Positions 1 through 10,838 of a DNA stretch of 64,000 nucleotides are shown one piece after another. The position numbers were made by a program, and so were the translations under genes. Under the pieces are notes generated by a model. That model had not been told where the DNA came from and made no database searches. It saw only the letters and a program-made list of their open reading frames with translations. Numbering within the stretch: the first letter of the stretch is position 1; the number at the start of each line of letters is the position of its first letter. Source of the stretch: Massilia soli (lineage in GTDB: Bacteria; Pseudomonadota; Gammaproteobacteria; Burkholderiales; Burkholderiaceae_D); the NCBI RefSeq assembly GCF_016809835.1, contig NZ_JAFBIL020000007.1, forward strand, positions 62,001 to 126,000, in the 5' to 3' direction.

Positions 1-554
1 CTCTGCTGGTGTAAGAATTAAAACGATATTTTACACAGGGGCGTCTCCATCGGCCTCGCCAAATTGCAAATTCGATGGAAAAAAATGTGTACGCACATTC
101 CTGCGCGAATCAGGGTTGCACCGTAGTTGTAATCGGATACCGCGCATGAGTGCTGAATTGGATTGCTTGGAATTTTAAGGATAAGTACCGGCAAGCCGGC
201 CTGTAGGCGGGCTCGCCGGATGATGGCGTCGATAACGCTTGTCGTTTTCGCCCGACCGGATTTTCGCTTCGTACTTGAGGCTTGTGAGGTAAAGGCAGCA
301 ATGCCTGGGTATCCAAGCCTTTGTATGTTCGCCAAACCGCGGTCTGGCCATTGATTTGCTCACCGCCTGGCTGTTAGCCGTGCCCCACGTTCGACCGGGC
401 TGCATTCGGCAAGTTGCAGGTGATGCGTGCACTCGGCATGTCGATCGACCCCACAGCGCCTGTTACGGCCATGACGCGCAGCGTCAGCGCGCCGTACGCT
501 TAGGCATACCCACATCCGGCATCTCCACTTCTAGCGTACATCCCGTGTACTTTT

Positions 555-574
555 TGCCGCTTTAACAAGCGGCA
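555..574 (+). promoter_or_regulatory. Leader hairpin 1 upstream of rne
   Basis: TGCCGC (555-560) and GCGGCA (569-574) can pair around an 8-nt loop. The hairpin lies 37 nt before the rne start codon, so it should be part of the rne mRNA leader. A role in autoregulation is inferred by analogy with the E. coli leader. Confidence 0.45.
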
Positions 575-581
575 CTGGATC

Positions 582-595
582 GGCCCTCGCGGGCC
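582..595 (+). promoter_or_regulatory. Leader hairpin 2 upstream of the rne ribosome binding site
   Basis: GGCCC (582-586) and GGGCC (591-595) pair around a TCGC tetraloop. The GGAG ribosome binding site follows at 598-601 and the ATG at 612, so this hairpin abuts the translation start and could affect ribosome access. Confidence 0.45.
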
Positions 596-611
596 GCGGA
601 GTTAATAAAAA

Positions 612-3600
612 ATGAAACGTATGTTATTTAACGCTACGCAGCAAGAAGAGCTGCGCGTAGCGATCGTCGACGGTCAGAAACTGATCGACATCGATATCGA
701 AACGGCCGGCCGCGAACAGCGCAAGTCGAATATCTACAAAGGCGTCATCACCCGTATCGAGCCGTCGCTGGAAGCCTGCTTCGTCAGCTACGGCGAAGAC
801 CGCCACGGTTTCCTGCCATTCAAGGAAGTGGCCCGCACCTATTTCCGCGAAGGCGTCGATGTGCGCAATGCGTCGATCAAGGATGCGCTGCGCGAAGGCC
901 AGGAAATCATGGTCCAGGTCGAGAAAGAAGAACGCGGCAACAAGGGCGCTGCCCTGACCTCGTTCATCTCGCTGGCCGGCCGCTACCTCGTCTTGATGCC
1001 GAACAACCCGCGCGGCGGCGGCGTATCGCGCCGCGTCGAAGGCGAAGAACGCCAGGAACTGCGCGAAACGATGGACAAGCTCGACCTGCCGCAAGGCATG
1101 TCGGTGATCGCCCGCACCGCCGGCATCGGCCGCAACGTCGAAGAGCTGCAGTGGGACCTGAACTACCTGATGCAGCTGTGGCGCGCGATCGAAGGCGCCG
1201 GCAAGCAAGGCAACGGCGCTTTCCTGATCTACCAGGAATCGTCGCTGGTGATCCGCGCAATCCGCGATTACTTCCAGCCGGACATCGGCGAGATCCTGAT
1301 CGACACCGACGACATCTACGAGCAGGCCCATCAGTTCATGAGCCACGTGATGCCCGACATGGTGCACCGCGTAAAGCGCTACAGCGACGACGTGCCACTG
1401 TTCTCGCGCTTCCAGATCGAGCACCAGATTGAAACCGCGTATTCGCGCACCGTGCCGCTGCCATCGGGCGGCGCCATCGTGATCGACCACACCGAAGCGC
1501 TGGTCTCGGTCGACGTCAACTCGGCGCGCGCAACCCGCGGCTCGGACATCGAAACGACCGCCTTCAACACCAACTGCGAAGCGGCCGAAGAAGTGGCGCG
1601 CCAGCTGCGCCTGCGCGACCTTGGCGGCCTGATCGTCATCGACTTCATCGACATGGAAGTGGCGAAGAACCAGCGCGAGGTGGAAACCCGCCTGAAAGAC
1701 GCGCTGCACCACGACCGCGCGCGTGTCCAGATGGGCAAGATTTCGCGCTTCGGCCTGATGGAACTGTCGCGCCAGCGCCTGCGTCCGTCGCTGTCCGAAG
1801 GCAGCCACGTGACCTGCCCGCGCTGCTCCGGCACCGGCCACATCCGCGACACCGAATCGTCCGCCCTGCAAGTCCTGCGCATCATCCAGGAAGAGGCGAT
1901 GAAGGAAAACTCGGCCACCATCCACGTGCAAGTGCCTGTGGACGTCGCCGCCTTCCTGCTCAACGAAAAGCGCGGCGAAGTGCTGAAGATCGAGAACCGT
2001 CACCGCATCAGCGTGATCCTGATCCCGAACAAGCACCTCGACACGCCGCACTACAAGCTCGAGCGCATCAAGCATGACGACCCGCGCCTCGAAGACACCC
2101 AGTCGAGCTACACCCTGGCCGAGACCGCCGACACCGACATGGCCTACAGCAAGCGCCAGAAGGAAGACGTCAAGCCGCGCCAGGAAGCCGTCGTCAAGAC
2201 GATCACCCCGGCCCAGCCTGCGCCGATGGTCGACCGCTCGACCGTCGAAGTACCGAAGGTTGTCGCTCCGGTGCTGACCGCGCCGGCCGAACTGGGCTTC
2301 CTCGCGAAAGTGAAAGCCTTCTTCTTCGGTCCCGAAGAAACCGTTGCCGCAGCCCCTGTCGTTCCGGCGACCCCAAGCAAGCCGGCAGCCGCCGACCGTG
2401 GCGACCGCAATGTCCGTGGCCCGCGTGGCCGTGGCCGTGGCGGCAAGCAAGGCGGCCGTGAGCGCGAAGAGCGCGAACCAGGCAAGGCCGGCCAGGACGA
2501 GACCGTCAAGGCGGCAGACGCCGACACCAAGCCAGCGCGTCCACCGCGCCAGCCGCGTCCGCCGCGTGAACCACGCGAGCAGACCGAGGTGGCAGCAGCG
2601 GCGCCGCGCGCCGAACGTGGCGAGCGTGCCGAACGTCCGGAGCGCGCCGAGCGTCCTGAACGCCCGGCCCGCCAGCCGCGCGAGCGTGCCGAGCGCACGC
2701 CGGCGATCGAAAGCCGCACCGACGAACTGGCGGTAGCGCCTGTCGTGGCAGCAGCAGCGGCAGCGGCCATCAATGTTGGCGTGCCTGCCGAGCAGGAAGC
2801 ACTGGCGCCGAAAACCGTGATGACCATCGGTCCGAACGGTGAAGAAATCGAAGTCGAAGCAGGTGGCGACGAGCCGCGCCGCCGCCGCCGCCGTGGTGGC
2901 CGCAACCGCAATCGCCGCGACCGCGAGCTGGGCGAAGGCATGGAAGGCCAGGAAGGCGACGTTGACGGCGAACAAGCTTCTGAAGCAACGTTCACCGTTG
3001 CTGCCGAAGCGGACGTGGCAGCGGCTCCCGCCGTTGCAACGCCTGAACCAGTCGCCGAAGAGAAAGCACCGGTAGCGGAAGCGCCAATGGCGGCAACCTC
3101 GGTTGTTGCTGCAGACGTCGCCGAAACGGGCGCCGCACCAGTACCGTCGGCAGAGTATGTTGCATCGGAAGCAATGGCCGAAGCATCGGCTGCTGCGGAA
3201 GTTGCCGCGCCAGTCGAAGCGGCGCCGGCAGCAGCCGACGTTGCAGCACCTGCCGCGACCGCGCCTGTGGTGGTCGCGCCAGTGGCTGCTGAGCCAACCC
3301 CTGAGCCAACCCCTGAGCCAACACCTGAGCCAGCCCCTGAGCCGGTAGCAGTAGCGGCAGCGCCGTCGTACGCCGAGCCAACGATCTTCACGCCTGATCC
3401 GGTCTCGGAACTGGTCGCCGAGCCAGTTGCAGCCGAGCCAGAAAAAGTCGAAGCGCCTGCCCCTGTGGCAGCCGCCGCGCTTGCTCCTGCGGCTGCGCTT
3501 GCTCCGGCGCCGATCGCCGACATCAACGAGCTGCTCGGTTCGGCAGGCCTGGTGATGGCGTCGACCGATCCGGAAAAACTGCGCGCAGCGCAGGAAGCAG

Positions 3601-3698
3601 CGGCCCAGGTCGCAGCACCGGTACGCAAGCCGCGCGAACGCAAGCCACTGCCGCCGCAAGCGGACGAACCGCTGATCCAGATCGACACCCGTCAGTAA
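612..3698 (+). CDS. rne: Ribonuclease E
   Basis: A 1028-residue RNase E, the endonuclease that starts mRNA decay and matures rRNA and tRNA at the inner membrane. The N-terminal half carries the S1 domain (about 35-120), the DNase-I-like catalytic region with the metal-binding aspartates D301 (in SVDVNS) and D344 (in VIDFID), and the zinc-link CPRCSGTG with C402 and C405. These fall two residues from the E. coli positions. The C-terminal half (from about 510) is low-complexity: Arg/Gly/Pro-rich blocks near 600-700 and 755-785, then a long Ala/Val/Pro/Glu tail with a PTPE repeat. Such a tail normally acts as degradosome scaffold and RNA-binding arm. GGAG lies 10 nt before the ATG. A terminator follows directly. 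Confidence 0.97.
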   Translation: MKRMLFNATQQEELRVAIVDGQKLIDIDIETAGREQRKSNIYKGVITRIEPSLEACFVSYGEDRHGFLPFKEVARTYFREGVDVRNASIKDALREGQEIMVQVEKEERGNKGAALTSFISLAGRYLVLMPNNPRGGGVSRRVEGEERQELRETMDKLDLPQGMSVIARTAGIGRNVEELQWDLNYLMQLWRAIEGAGKQGNGAFLIYQESSLVIRAIRDYFQPDIGEILIDTDDIYEQAHQFMSHVMPDMVHRVKRYSDDVPLFSRFQIEHQIETAYSRTVPLPSGGAIVIDHTEALVSVDVNSARATRGSDIETTAFNTNCEAAEEVARQLRLRDLGGLIVIDFIDMEVAKNQREVETRLKDALHHDRARVQMGKISRFGLMELSRQRLRPSLSEGSHVTCPRCSGTGHIRDTESSALQVLRIIQEEAMKENSATIHVQVPVDVAAFLLNEKRGEVLKIENRHRISVILIPNKHLDTPHYKLERIKHDDPRLEDTQSSYTLAETADTDMAYSKRQKEDVKPRQEAVVKTITPAQPAPMVDRSTVEVPKVVAPVLTAPAELGFLAKVKAFFFGPEETVAAAPVVPATPSKPAAADRGDRNVRGPRGRGRGGKQGGREREEREPGKAGQDETVKAADADTKPARPPRQPRPPREPREQTEVAAAAPRAERGERAERPERAERPERPARQPRERAERTPAIESRTDELAVAPVVAAAAAAAINVGVPAEQEALAPKTVMTIGPNGEEIEVEAGGDEPRRRRRRGGRNRNRRDRELGEGMEGQEGDVDGEQASEATFTVAAEADVAAAPAVATPEPVAEEKAPVAEAPMAATSVVAADVAETGAAPVPSAEYVASEAMAEASAAAEVAAPVEAAPAAADVAAPAATAPVVVAPVAAEPTPEPTPEPTPEPAPEPVAVAAAPSYAEPTIFTPDPVSELVAEPVAAEPEKVEAPAPVAAAALAPAAALAPAPIADINELLGSAGLVMASTDPEKLRAAQEAAAQVAAPVRKPRERKPLPPQADEPLIQIDTRQ
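3291..3338 (+). repeat. 12-bp tandem repeat inside rne
   Basis: Four consecutive 12-bp units of the form GAGCCAACCCCT (last two with one change each) encode the Glu-Pro-Thr-Pro repeat in the disordered tail of RNase E. The array is in frame, so copy-number change would not disrupt the gene. Confidence 0.85.
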
Positions 3699-3720
3699 TC
3701 CGATGGCGCGTTGAAATGCA

Positions 3721-3749
3721 AAAAGGGAAGCTTCGTGCTTCCCTTTTTT
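3721..3749 (+). terminator. Rho-independent terminator of rne
   Basis: GGGAAGC (3725-3731) pairs with GCTTCCC (3737-3743) around TTCGT, flanked by A4 upstream and a run of T from 3744. It lies 23 nt after the rne stop. The flanking A and T runs could let it also work on the other strand, but no minus-strand gene ends here. Confidence 0.9.
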
Positions 3750-3808
3750 ATTTGTAGCAATGATTGACGCAGGGCGGACAAGCAAAACACGCATCCGCCG
3801 AATTCACC

Positions 3809-5134
3809 ATGACATTCCCGCGCGACATCGTCCCTCCCCCTGTCAGCCTGTCCGAGGCCTTCTGGTACTGGCTCAAGCTGGGCTTCATCAGCTTCGGCGG
3901 CCCTGCCGGCCAGATCGCGATGATGCACACCGAACTGGTCGAACGCCGGCGCTGGATCTCCGAGCAGCGCTTCCTGCACGCGCTTAACTACTGCATGCTG
4001 CTGCCCGGTCCCGAAGCCACCCAGCTGGCCGTCTACATCGGCTGGCTGATGCACCGCACGCGCGGCGGCATCATCGCTGGCGTACTGTTCGTGCTGCCGT
4101 CGCTGCTGCTGCTGATGTTGCTGTCCTGGATCTACCTTACCTATGGCACGCTGCCGCTGGTGGCAGGCATCCTGTATGGCATCAAACCCGCCGTGGTCGC
4201 CATCGTGCTGGCCGCGGCATGGCGCATCGGCACGCGCGCGCTGCGCAACCCGGCAATGATCGCGATTGCCGTCGCCGCCTTCCTCGCCATTGCGGTCGCC
4301 AGCCTGCCGTTCCCGGCGATCGTGCTGGCGGCGGCCGTCATCGGACTGGTCGGCGGCCGCGTGCGGCCGCGCCTGTTCCAGCCCGGCGGCGCCGCTCCCA
4401 GCAGCAATGCGTCCTACGGCCTGGCCATCATCGACGACGCCACCCCTACCCCGGCCCACGCGCGCTTCGCGCCACGGCACCTGCTGAAAGTGGCGCTGGT
4501 CGGCGGCGCGCTGGGCGCAGCCGTCTGGCTGCTGCTGGCCAGCCGCTACGGCTTCGCGCACACGCTCGCACAGATGGGCTGGTTCTTCACCAAGGCCGCC
4601 ATGCTGACCTTCGGCGGCGCCTATGCCGTGCTGCCCTACGTCTACCAGGGCGGGGTCGAGCAGTACCAATGGCTCACGGCAACCCAGATGATCGATGGCC
4701 TGGCCCTCGGCGAAACCACGCCTGGCCCGCTGATCATGATCGTCGCCTTTGTCGGCTTCGTCGGCGCCTGGACGCACGCGCTCTTCGGGCACGACAGCTT
4801 GCTGCTTGCGGGCATTGCCGGAGCGTCGGTCGCCGCCTTCTTCACCTTCCTGCCGTCCTTCATCTTCATCGTTGCCGGTGGCCCGCTGGTCGAGTCGACA
4901 CGCGGCAATGTCCGCATGACCGCGCCACTGACCGCGATCTCCGCCGCCGTGGTCGGCGTCGTTGTCAGCCTGGCGCTGTTCTTCGGCCAGCATGTGTTCG
5001 TCACTGGCGGCCGTATTGACTGGCCGGCGGCCGCGATCAGCGCCGCCGCGTGCATCGCCTTATTCCGCTTCAAGGTTGGCACCATCAAATTGATTGCCGC
5101 CTGCGCCCTTGCTGGCCTCATGCTATCGTATTGA
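3809..5134 (+). CDS. chrA: Chromate transporter, long-chain CHR family
   Basis: A 441-residue membrane protein of the ChrA family, which exports chromate from the cytoplasm. It has two homologous CHR halves: the first starts near residue 15 with the family motif [12 protein letters not shown], the second near 265 with [13 protein letters not shown]. Hydrophobic segments are spread along both halves. I chose the ATG at 3809 because the product then begins just before the conserved FWYWLKLG segment; an in-frame ATG at 3764 would add 15 polar residues without family support. moaA follows after one base, so the two may be cotranscribed although their functions are unrelated. No chrB regulator is next to it. 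Confidence 0.9.
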   Translation: MTFPRDIVPPPVSLSEAFWYWLKLGFISFGGPAGQIAMMHTELVERRRWISEQRFLHALNYCMLLPGPEATQLAVYIGWLMHRTRGGIIAGVLFVLPSLLLLMLLSWIYLTYGTLPLVAGILYGIKPAVVAIVLAAAWRIGTRALRNPAMIAIAVAAFLAIAVASLPFPAIVLAAAVIGLVGGRVRPRLFQPGGAAPSSNASYGLAIIDDATPTPAHARFAPRHLLKVALVGGALGAAVWLLLASRYGFAHTLAQMGWFFTKAAMLTFGGAYAVLPYVYQGGVEQYQWLTATQMIDGLALGETTPGPLIMIVAFVGFVGAWTHALFGHDSLLLAGIAGASVAAFFTFLPSFIFIVAGGPLVESTRGNVRMTAPLTAISAAVVGVVVSLALFFGQHVFVTGGRIDWPAAAISAAACIALFRFKVGTIKLIAACALAGLMLSY

Positions 5135-5135
5135 A

Positions 5136-6245
5136 ATGACTGAAAAAACAATCCTGTTCCGTGACGAACGCAACGCCGCGCCAGCGATTCCGCGCGTGCT
5201 GGAAACGCCCACCGGCCTGCTGGGCGATGCGCTCGCGCGTCCGCTGCACGACCTGCGCATCTCGGTTACCGACCGCTGCAATTTCCGCTGCGTGTACTGC
5301 ATGCCGAAGGAAGTATTCGACAAGGACTACGCCTATCTGCCGCAGACATCGCTGCTGTCCTTCGAAGAGATCACCCGCATCGCGCGCCTGTTCGTTGCGC
5401 ACGGCGTTGAAAAGCTCCGGCTCACCGGCGGCGAACCGCTGCTGCGCAAAAATCTCGAACGGCTGATCGGCATGCTCGCCGAACTGCGCACGCCAGGCGG
5501 CAAACCGCTCGACCTGACCCTGACCACCAACGGCTCGCTGCTGGCGAAAAAGGCGCAGTCGCTGAAAGACGCGGGCCTGAACCGCGTGACGGTCTCGCTC
5601 GACTCGCTCGACGACGCCACCTTCAAGCGCATGAACGATGTCGACTTCGCGGTCGCCGATGTACTGGCCGGCCTGGAAGCGGCGCACAAGGCCGGGCTTG
5701 GTCCGATCAAGGTCAACATGGTCGTCAAGGGCGGCATGAACGACCAGGAAATCGTGCCGATGGCGCGCCATTTCAAAGGCAGCCCGTATGTGCTGCGCTT
5801 TATTGAATACATGGACGTCGGCGCGTCGAATGGCTGGAACATGCGCGAGGTGGTGCCGTCCGAAGAAGTGGTGCGGCGCATCTCGGCCGAGATGCCGCTG
5901 CTGCCGATCGGCGCCAACTACACCGGCGAGACCGCGGCGCGCTGGCGCTATGCCGACGGCAGCGGCGAGATCGGCATGATCTCCAGCGTGACCCAGGCCT
6001 TCTGCCACGACTGCTCGCGCGCGCGCCTGTCGACCGAGGGCAAGCTGTACACCTGCCTGTTCGCGACCCGCGGCAGCGACTTGCGCGCCCTGCTGCGCGA
6101 AGGCCGCAGCGACGCCGAGATGTCGACTGCGATCGCCCACATCTGGCGTGCGCGGACCGACCGCTATTCCGAAACGCGCACGATCAATACCGATGGCCTG
6201 GTTCTCGGCGGGCCGAAGGTCGAGATGTCTTACATCGGAGGCTGA
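5136..6245 (+). CDS. moaA: GTP 3',8-cyclase MoaA
   Basis: A radical-SAM enzyme of 369 residues that starts molybdenum cofactor synthesis by converting GTP to 3',8-cyclo-7,8-dihydro-GTP. The N-terminal cluster motif is CNFRCVYC; the C-terminal cluster cysteines are in [10 protein letters not shown] and YTCLF. The protein ends in Gly-Gly, as MoaA proteins do. The start at 5136 follows the chrA stop by one base and gives the usual N-terminus of betaproteobacterial MoaA. No strong Shine-Dalgarno is visible, so translation may be coupled to chrA. mobA and moeA follow. Confidence 0.96.
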   Translation: MTEKTILFRDERNAAPAIPRVLETPTGLLGDALARPLHDLRISVTDRCNFRCVYCMPKEVFDKDYAYLPQTSLLSFEEITRIARLFVAHGVEKLRLTGGEPLLRKNLERLIGMLAELRTPGGKPLDLTLTTNGSLLAKKAQSLKDAGLNRVTVSLDSLDDATFKRMNDVDFAVADVLAGLEAAHKAGLGPIKVNMVVKGGMNDQEIVPMARHFKGSPYVLRFIEYMDVGASNGWNMREVVPSEEVVRRISAEMPLLPIGANYTGETAARWRYADGSGEIGMISSVTQAFCHDCSRARLSTEGKLYTCLFATRGSDLRALLREGRSDAEMSTAIAHIWRARTDRYSETRTINTDGLVLGGPKVEMSYIGG

Positions 6246-6249
6246 GCCA

Positions 6250-6867
6250 ATGCCGTTACCCGAACAAATAACCGGCTTGATCCTGGCCGGTGGACGCGGT
6301 AGCCGCATGGGCCATGTCGACAAGGGCCTGCAGCCGTTTCGCGGCAAGGCGATGGCCGCACACATCATCGAGCGCCTGGCGCCGCAGGTTGGCGCCGTTG
6401 CCATCAACGCCAACCAGAACCTTGAGCAGTACGCGGCGTTTGGCGTTCCGGTCTGGCCCGACGACCTGCAAGGCTTCGAGGGTCCCATGGCCGGACTGGA
6501 GACGGGCCTGCGCCGCTGCGCCACCGACTATCTCGTGACCGCGCCTTGCGACTCGCCCTTCCTGCCGACGGATCTTGTCGCGCGCCTGTCGGCCGCACTG
6601 GAGACCAGCGGCGCCGACCTCGCACTGGCCGAAACCGAGGAGCCGGACGACAGCGGTGCGATGCGTGTCCAGCCGCACCCGGTATTCGCGCTGGTTAAAA
6701 GATCCGCCCTGCCCCACCTGGCGGCCTTCCTCGCAACGGGCGGGCGCCGCATGGACGGCTGGTACGGCGCGATCAAGGTCGTACGCGTGCGCTTCGGCGA
6801 CGCCAGCGCCTTCCGCAACATTAATACCTTGCGCGAACTGCAGCAGTTCGAGAGCGAACAAGAATGA
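6250..6867 (+). CDS. mobA: Molybdenum cofactor guanylyltransferase MobA
   Basis: A 205-residue nucleotidyltransferase that joins GMP to molybdopterin to make the guanine dinucleotide cofactor used by DMSO-reductase-type enzymes. The signature LILAGGRGSRMG lies near the N-terminus and is followed by DKGLQPF, which binds GTP. The start at 6250 is 4 bp after moaA and places this motif at the usual distance; an upstream in-frame start inside moaA would add residues encoded by moaA sequence. Its stop overlaps the moeA start as ATGA, which points to coupled translation. Confidence 0.95.
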   Translation: MPLPEQITGLILAGGRGSRMGHVDKGLQPFRGKAMAAHIIERLAPQVGAVAINANQNLEQYAAFGVPVWPDDLQGFEGPMAGLETGLRRCATDYLVTAPCDSPFLPTDLVARLSAALETSGADLALAETEEPDDSGAMRVQPHPVFALVKRSALPHLAAFLATGGRRMDGWYGAIKVVRVRFGDASAFRNINTLRELQQFESEQE

Positions 6868-8147
6868 AGAACACGACACTGAACGACGTCACCAGCTGCC
6901 TGTCAGGCTACGATCCCGATGCACTCCCGGTGCGCCACGCGCAGCGCATCATCAACGACTTCATCACGCCTGTGAGCGCGATTGAACAGGTCGCGCTGCG
7001 CTCGGCGCTGGACCGGGTTCTGGCCGCCGACATCGTCTCGCCGATCAGCGTGCCGGCGCACGACAACTCCGCCATGGACGGCTACGCGCTGCGCGGTGCC
7101 GACCTGAGCGAATCGTCGGCGACGACGCTGAAAGTGATCGCCACGGTGTACGCAGGCCGTCCCTCGGAGATCGTGCCGCAGAGCGGTGAATGCGTCCGCA
7201 TCATGACCGGCGGCGTGATGCCTGAAGGCTGCGACAGCGTGATACCGCAGGAGCATGTGGCCGCGATCGGCGAGTCCGGGATCACGATTAATCCCGGCAC
7301 CATTCGCACTGGCGACAACCGCCGCTTCGCCGGCGAGGACCTGATGGCCGGCAGCGCGGCGCTGGTAAAGGGAAAGATCATTCGTCCGGCCGATCTTGGC
7401 CTGATCGCCTCGCTCGGCATCGCAGAGGTGCCGGTGATGCGGCGCCTGCGCGTGGCGTTCTTTTCGACCGGCGACGAGCTGCGTTCCATCGGCGAGCCTT
7501 TGGCAGCTGGCTGCGTCTACGACAGCAACCGCTACACCCTGTTCGGCATGCTGACGCGGCTTGGGTGCGACATCGTCGACATGGGCATCGTGCGCGACGA
7601 TCCCGAGGCGCTGGAGCAAGCGCTGCGCAGCGCGTGCGAAAACGTCGATGCGGTGATCACGTCCGGCGGCGTGTCGGTAGGCGCGGCCGACTACACCAAG
7701 CAGATCATGGCGGAACTGGGCGACGTGACGTTCTGGAAGATCGGCATGCGGCCAGGGCGCCCGCTGGCGTTCGGGCGCATCAGCTCGAACGGCAAGAGCG
7801 CCTTCCTGTTCGGCCTGCCCGGCAATCCGGTGGCGGTGATGGTGTCGTTCTACTTCTTCGCCCGCGCAGCGCTGCTGCGCATGATGGGAGCCGACGCGCC
7901 GCAGCTGCTGCTGAAGGTTAGGTCGGCCGGCGCCTTGCGCAAGAAGCCGGGGCGCACCGAGTACCAGCGCGGCGTCTTGTCGATCAACGAGGACGGCGAG
8001 CAGCAGGTCAGCATCACCGGCTCGCAGGGTTCGGGCATCCTGCGTTCGATGTCGGAGGCGAACTGCATGGTGGTGCTGCACGATGAACAGGGCAACGTCG
8101 ACATTGGCGATATGGTTGACGTGATTCTCTTTGAAGGCTTGATTTAG
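6864..8147 (+). CDS. moeA: Molybdopterin molybdenumtransferase MoeA
   Basis: A 427-residue MoeA that inserts molybdate into adenylated molybdopterin. Recognisable parts are the MDGYA segment in the N-terminal region, the molybdopterin-binding domain with SGGVSVG and the GLPGNPVA loop, and a C-terminal beta domain. It overlaps mobA by 4 bp and closes a compact moaA-mobA-moeA block. Other steps (moaB/C/D/E, mog) are not in the window. Confidence 0.96.
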   Translation: MKNTTLNDVTSCLSGYDPDALPVRHAQRIINDFITPVSAIEQVALRSALDRVLAADIVSPISVPAHDNSAMDGYALRGADLSESSATTLKVIATVYAGRPSEIVPQSGECVRIMTGGVMPEGCDSVIPQEHVAAIGESGITINPGTIRTGDNRRFAGEDLMAGSAALVKGKIIRPADLGLIASLGIAEVPVMRRLRVAFFSTGDELRSIGEPLAAGCVYDSNRYTLFGMLTRLGCDIVDMGIVRDDPEALEQALRSACENVDAVITSGGVSVGAADYTKQIMAELGDVTFWKIGMRPGRPLAFGRISSNGKSAFLFGLPGNPVAVMVSFYFFARAALLRMMGADAPQLLLKVRSAGALRKKPGRTEYQRGVLSINEDGEQQVSITGSQGSGILRSMSEANCMVVLHDEQGNVDIGDMVDVILFEGLI

Positions 8148-8173
8148 CTGATGACGTCCCTACTGGAGCGGCC

Positions 8174-8617
8174 ATGATTAAGACCGTTGGCGGTACCGAG
8201 ATCAAGCCCAGGCATCGCGCGTCATGCCACTGCGGCGCCGTGGTACTCGAACTCGACCTGCCTGACGGAATCGTCGACCCGCGCCGCTGCGACTGCTCGA
8301 TCTGCCGACGCAAAGGCGCGATTGTGGCCTCGGTGCCGCTCGCGGGAATCACCATCATCCAGGGCCAGGATGCCTTGCGGCTGTACGAGTTCAACACCCA
8401 CACCGCCAGGCACTACTTTTGCTCCCACTGCGGTATCTACACGCACCACCAGCGGCGCTCCAACCCGCATCAATATGGCTACAACGTCGGCTGCCTCGAC
8501 GGTGTCAATCCCTACGATCTTGCCGAAGTCCCGGTCAACGACGGTGTGAATCATCCTGCCGACCGATTGAAGAGCCCAGCCTTGCAGGACAAGTCGATAA
8601 AACAGCAATCAGATTAA
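8174..8617 (+). CDS. GFA/CENP-V zinc-domain protein
   Basis: A 147-residue protein of the glutathione-dependent formaldehyde-activating (GFA)/CENP-V fold. Metal-binding cysteines are visible in CHCGAV, CDCSIC and CSHCGIYTHH, the standard zinc pattern of the family. Most bacterial members have no proven substrate, so a role in S-hydroxymethylglutathione formation should not be assumed. It starts 26 bp after moeA and is followed at 12 bp by a small channel gene on the same strand. Confidence 0.85.
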   Translation: MIKTVGGTEIKPRHRASCHCGAVVLELDLPDGIVDPRRCDCSICRRKGAIVASVPLAGITIIQGQDALRLYEFNTHTARHYFCSHCGIYTHHQRRSNPHQYGYNVGCLDGVNPYDLAEVPVNDGVNHPADRLKSPALQDKSIKQQSD

Positions 8618-8629
8618 TCTGGAGAACTG

Positions 8630-9211
<582 letters not shown>

Positions 9212-9213
9212 CA

Positions 9214-10746
9214 TCAGGCGGCGAAGACAGCATCGGCCATCAGCGCGAGCGATGGACTTACCGCAGGGGTGAAATCCATCTGCGCCAGCACGTCGCGCTC
9301 CAGGTCGATGCCTGGCGCGATCTCAATCAGTTCGAGTCCACCTTCCACCAGTCTGAATACGCAGCGCTCTGTGACATAAAGGGCTTGCTGCCCGCGTGCG
9401 TAGGCATGCGCGCCTGAATAGGTGCGGTGCTCGACGTCGGCGACGAACTTGCGGGTGCTGCCCTCCTTCACGATGCGCAGGCGTCGGTCTTCGATGGCGA
9501 TCTGCAGTCCGCCGGCAGTGAAGGTCCCGACGAACACCACTTTTTTCGCATTCTGGCTGATGTTGATGAAGCCGCCGGCACCGGCCAGGCGCGAGCCGAA
9601 CTTGCTGACGTTGAGATTGCCGAAGCGATCGGCCTGCGCCAGCCCGAGGACCGCGGCATCGAGCCCGCCGCCATCGTAGAAATCGAACTGGTAGGGCTGG
9701 TCGATCACCGCTTCGGCGTTGATGGCCGCGCCAAAATCGAGACCGGATACCGGCATGCCGCCGATGACGCCCGCTTCTGCGGTGAGCGTGATCTTGTCGA
9801 GCATTTGCCGTTCGGCCGCCGCCTGCGCGACGCCCTCGGGCATGCCGATGCCGAGGTTGACGATGTCGCCTTCATTCAGCTCCATCAGCGCGCGCCGGGC
9901 GATGATCACACGCTCCGACAACGGAGCCGGTTTGATCGAACCCAGTGGCAGCCGTACATGGCTGGCATAGGCTTCGCTGTAGGCGGTGCCGAAGGTCTGC
10001 TGGTGATATTCGGGTTTTTCGGAGACGACCACGTAGTCCACCAGAATGCCGGGCACTTTCACCTGGCGGGCGTTGAGCGTGCCTGCGTCGACGACCTTCT
10101 CGACCTGGACGATGACGATGCCGCCCGAGTTATGCGCCGCCATCGCAATGGCCAGCGCTTCGAGCGTCAGCGCTTCCTTTTCCATCGTGACGTTGCCATT
10201 GGTGTCAGCGGTCGTGCCGCGGATAATGGCCACGTCGATCGGCTGCGCCTTGTAGAACAGGTACTCCGCGCCGCCGATGATCATCAGTTCCACCAGCTCG
10301 TCGCGGGCGCGCGCGCTGATCTTGCCGCCGCCGTAGCGCGGGTCGACGAAAGTGCCGACCCCGACGGACGACAGCAGGCCCGGCTTGCCGGCGGCGGTGT
10401 CGCGGAACAGCTGGCTGATGACGCCTTGCGGCAGGTTGTAGGCCTCGATCTGGTTGTCGATGGCGAGCGCCTGCAGCTTGGGCACCAGGCCCCAGTGCCC
10501 GCCGATCACGCGCCGCACCAGGCCATGGTGCGCGAAGTGGTTCAGGCCGCGGTCCTTGCCGTCGCCCTGGCCGGCGGCGTAGATCAGGGTCAGGTCGCGC
10601 GGCAGCCCGGTGGAAGTGAAGCGCTGTTCGAGCGCCACCGCGATGTTCTCCGCAAACCCCACGCCGACGAAGCCGCCGGTGGCGACTGTGGCCCCGTCGC
10701 GAATCCGCTGCACCGCTTCTGCTGCCGTGACGACCTTGTTGCGCAT
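9214..10746 (-). CDS. Family I acyl-CoA:carboxylate CoA-transferase (YdiF/propionate type)
   Basis: A 510-residue fused-type CoA-transferase in which the alpha and beta halves lie in one chain. The N-terminal half has the GGFVGVGFAEN loop, and the C-terminal half carries the catalytic glutamate in TAEAGVIGG (E324), matching the position known for clostridial propionate CoA-transferase. It would move CoA between short-chain acids such as acetate, propionate or acetoacetate; the exact substrate cannot be read from sequence. It lies downstream of rmuC on the same strand, separated by a hairpin-forming repeat, so it may have its own promoter. Confidence 0.88.
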   Translation of the reverse strand: MRNKVVTAAEAVQRIRDGATVATGGFVGVGFAENIAVALEQRFTSTGLPRDLTLIYAAGQGDGKDRGLNHFAHHGLVRRVIGGHWGLVPKLQALAIDNQIEAYNLPQGVISQLFRDTAAGKPGLLSSVGVGTFVDPRYGGGKISARARDELVELMIIGGAEYLFYKAQPIDVAIIRGTTADTNGNVTMEKEALTLEALAIAMAAHNSGGIVIVQVEKVVDAGTLNARQVKVPGILVDYVVVSEKPEYHQQTFGTAYSEAYASHVRLPLGSIKPAPLSERVIIARRALMELNEGDIVNLGIGMPEGVAQAAAERQMLDKITLTAEAGVIGGMPVSGLDFGAAINAEAVIDQPYQFDFYDGGGLDAAVLGLAQADRFGNLNVSKFGSRLAGAGGFINISQNAKKVVFVGTFTAGGLQIAIEDRRLRIVKEGSTRKFVADVEHRTYSGAHAYARGQQALYVTERCVFRLVEGGLELIEIAPGIDLERDVLAQMDFTPAVSPSLALMADAVFAA

Positions 10747-10814
10747 GCTCGCTCCGTCAATGCACGCCGCTCCGGCGGAGGCAGGAGCGTGTGCTGAGTG
10801 TTAATGCCCTATGG

Positions 10815-10834
10815 GTCCCCGCGTGCGCGGGGAC
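10815..10834. repeat. Intergenic palindrome (TATGGGTCCCCGC type)
   Basis: GTCCCCGC (10815-10822) and GCGGGGAC (10827-10834) form a perfect hairpin with a GTGC loop, between rmuC and the CoA-transferase gene. The surrounding TATGGGT and ACG match the unit seen at 51951-51979, so it looks like a dispersed repeat. There is no T run, so a classical terminator is unlikely. Confidence 0.7.
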
Positions 10835-10838
10835 GGCG

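Larger units (their letters stand above)
1..611 (+). promoter_or_regulatory. Long leader/promoter region upstream of rne
   Basis: This stretch holds no convincing gene. The short open frames on both strands show no recognisable domain and biased composition. It probably contains the rne promoter and a long 5' untranslated region, as known for enterobacterial rne, where the leader is the target of feedback by RNase E itself. A hairpin with arms at 188-197 and 210-219 (one mismatch) lies in mid-region, and two more hairpins sit just before the start codon. I could not pick a single convincing -35/-10 pair. A divergent gene such as rluC, the usual neighbour, would lie left of the window. Confidence 0.5.

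Noticed and set aside
624-3794. A very long open frame on the minus strand opposite rne (more than 1000 codons)
   Set aside because: It mirrors the GC-rich rne gene in another frame, has no domain, is full of Arg/Cys/His runs and lacks a ribosome binding site. RNase E on the plus strand explains the sequence.
3764-3808. An upstream start for chrA that adds 15 residues
   Set aside because: The extra residues are polar and absent from the family's N-terminus; the ATG at 3809 is sufficient.
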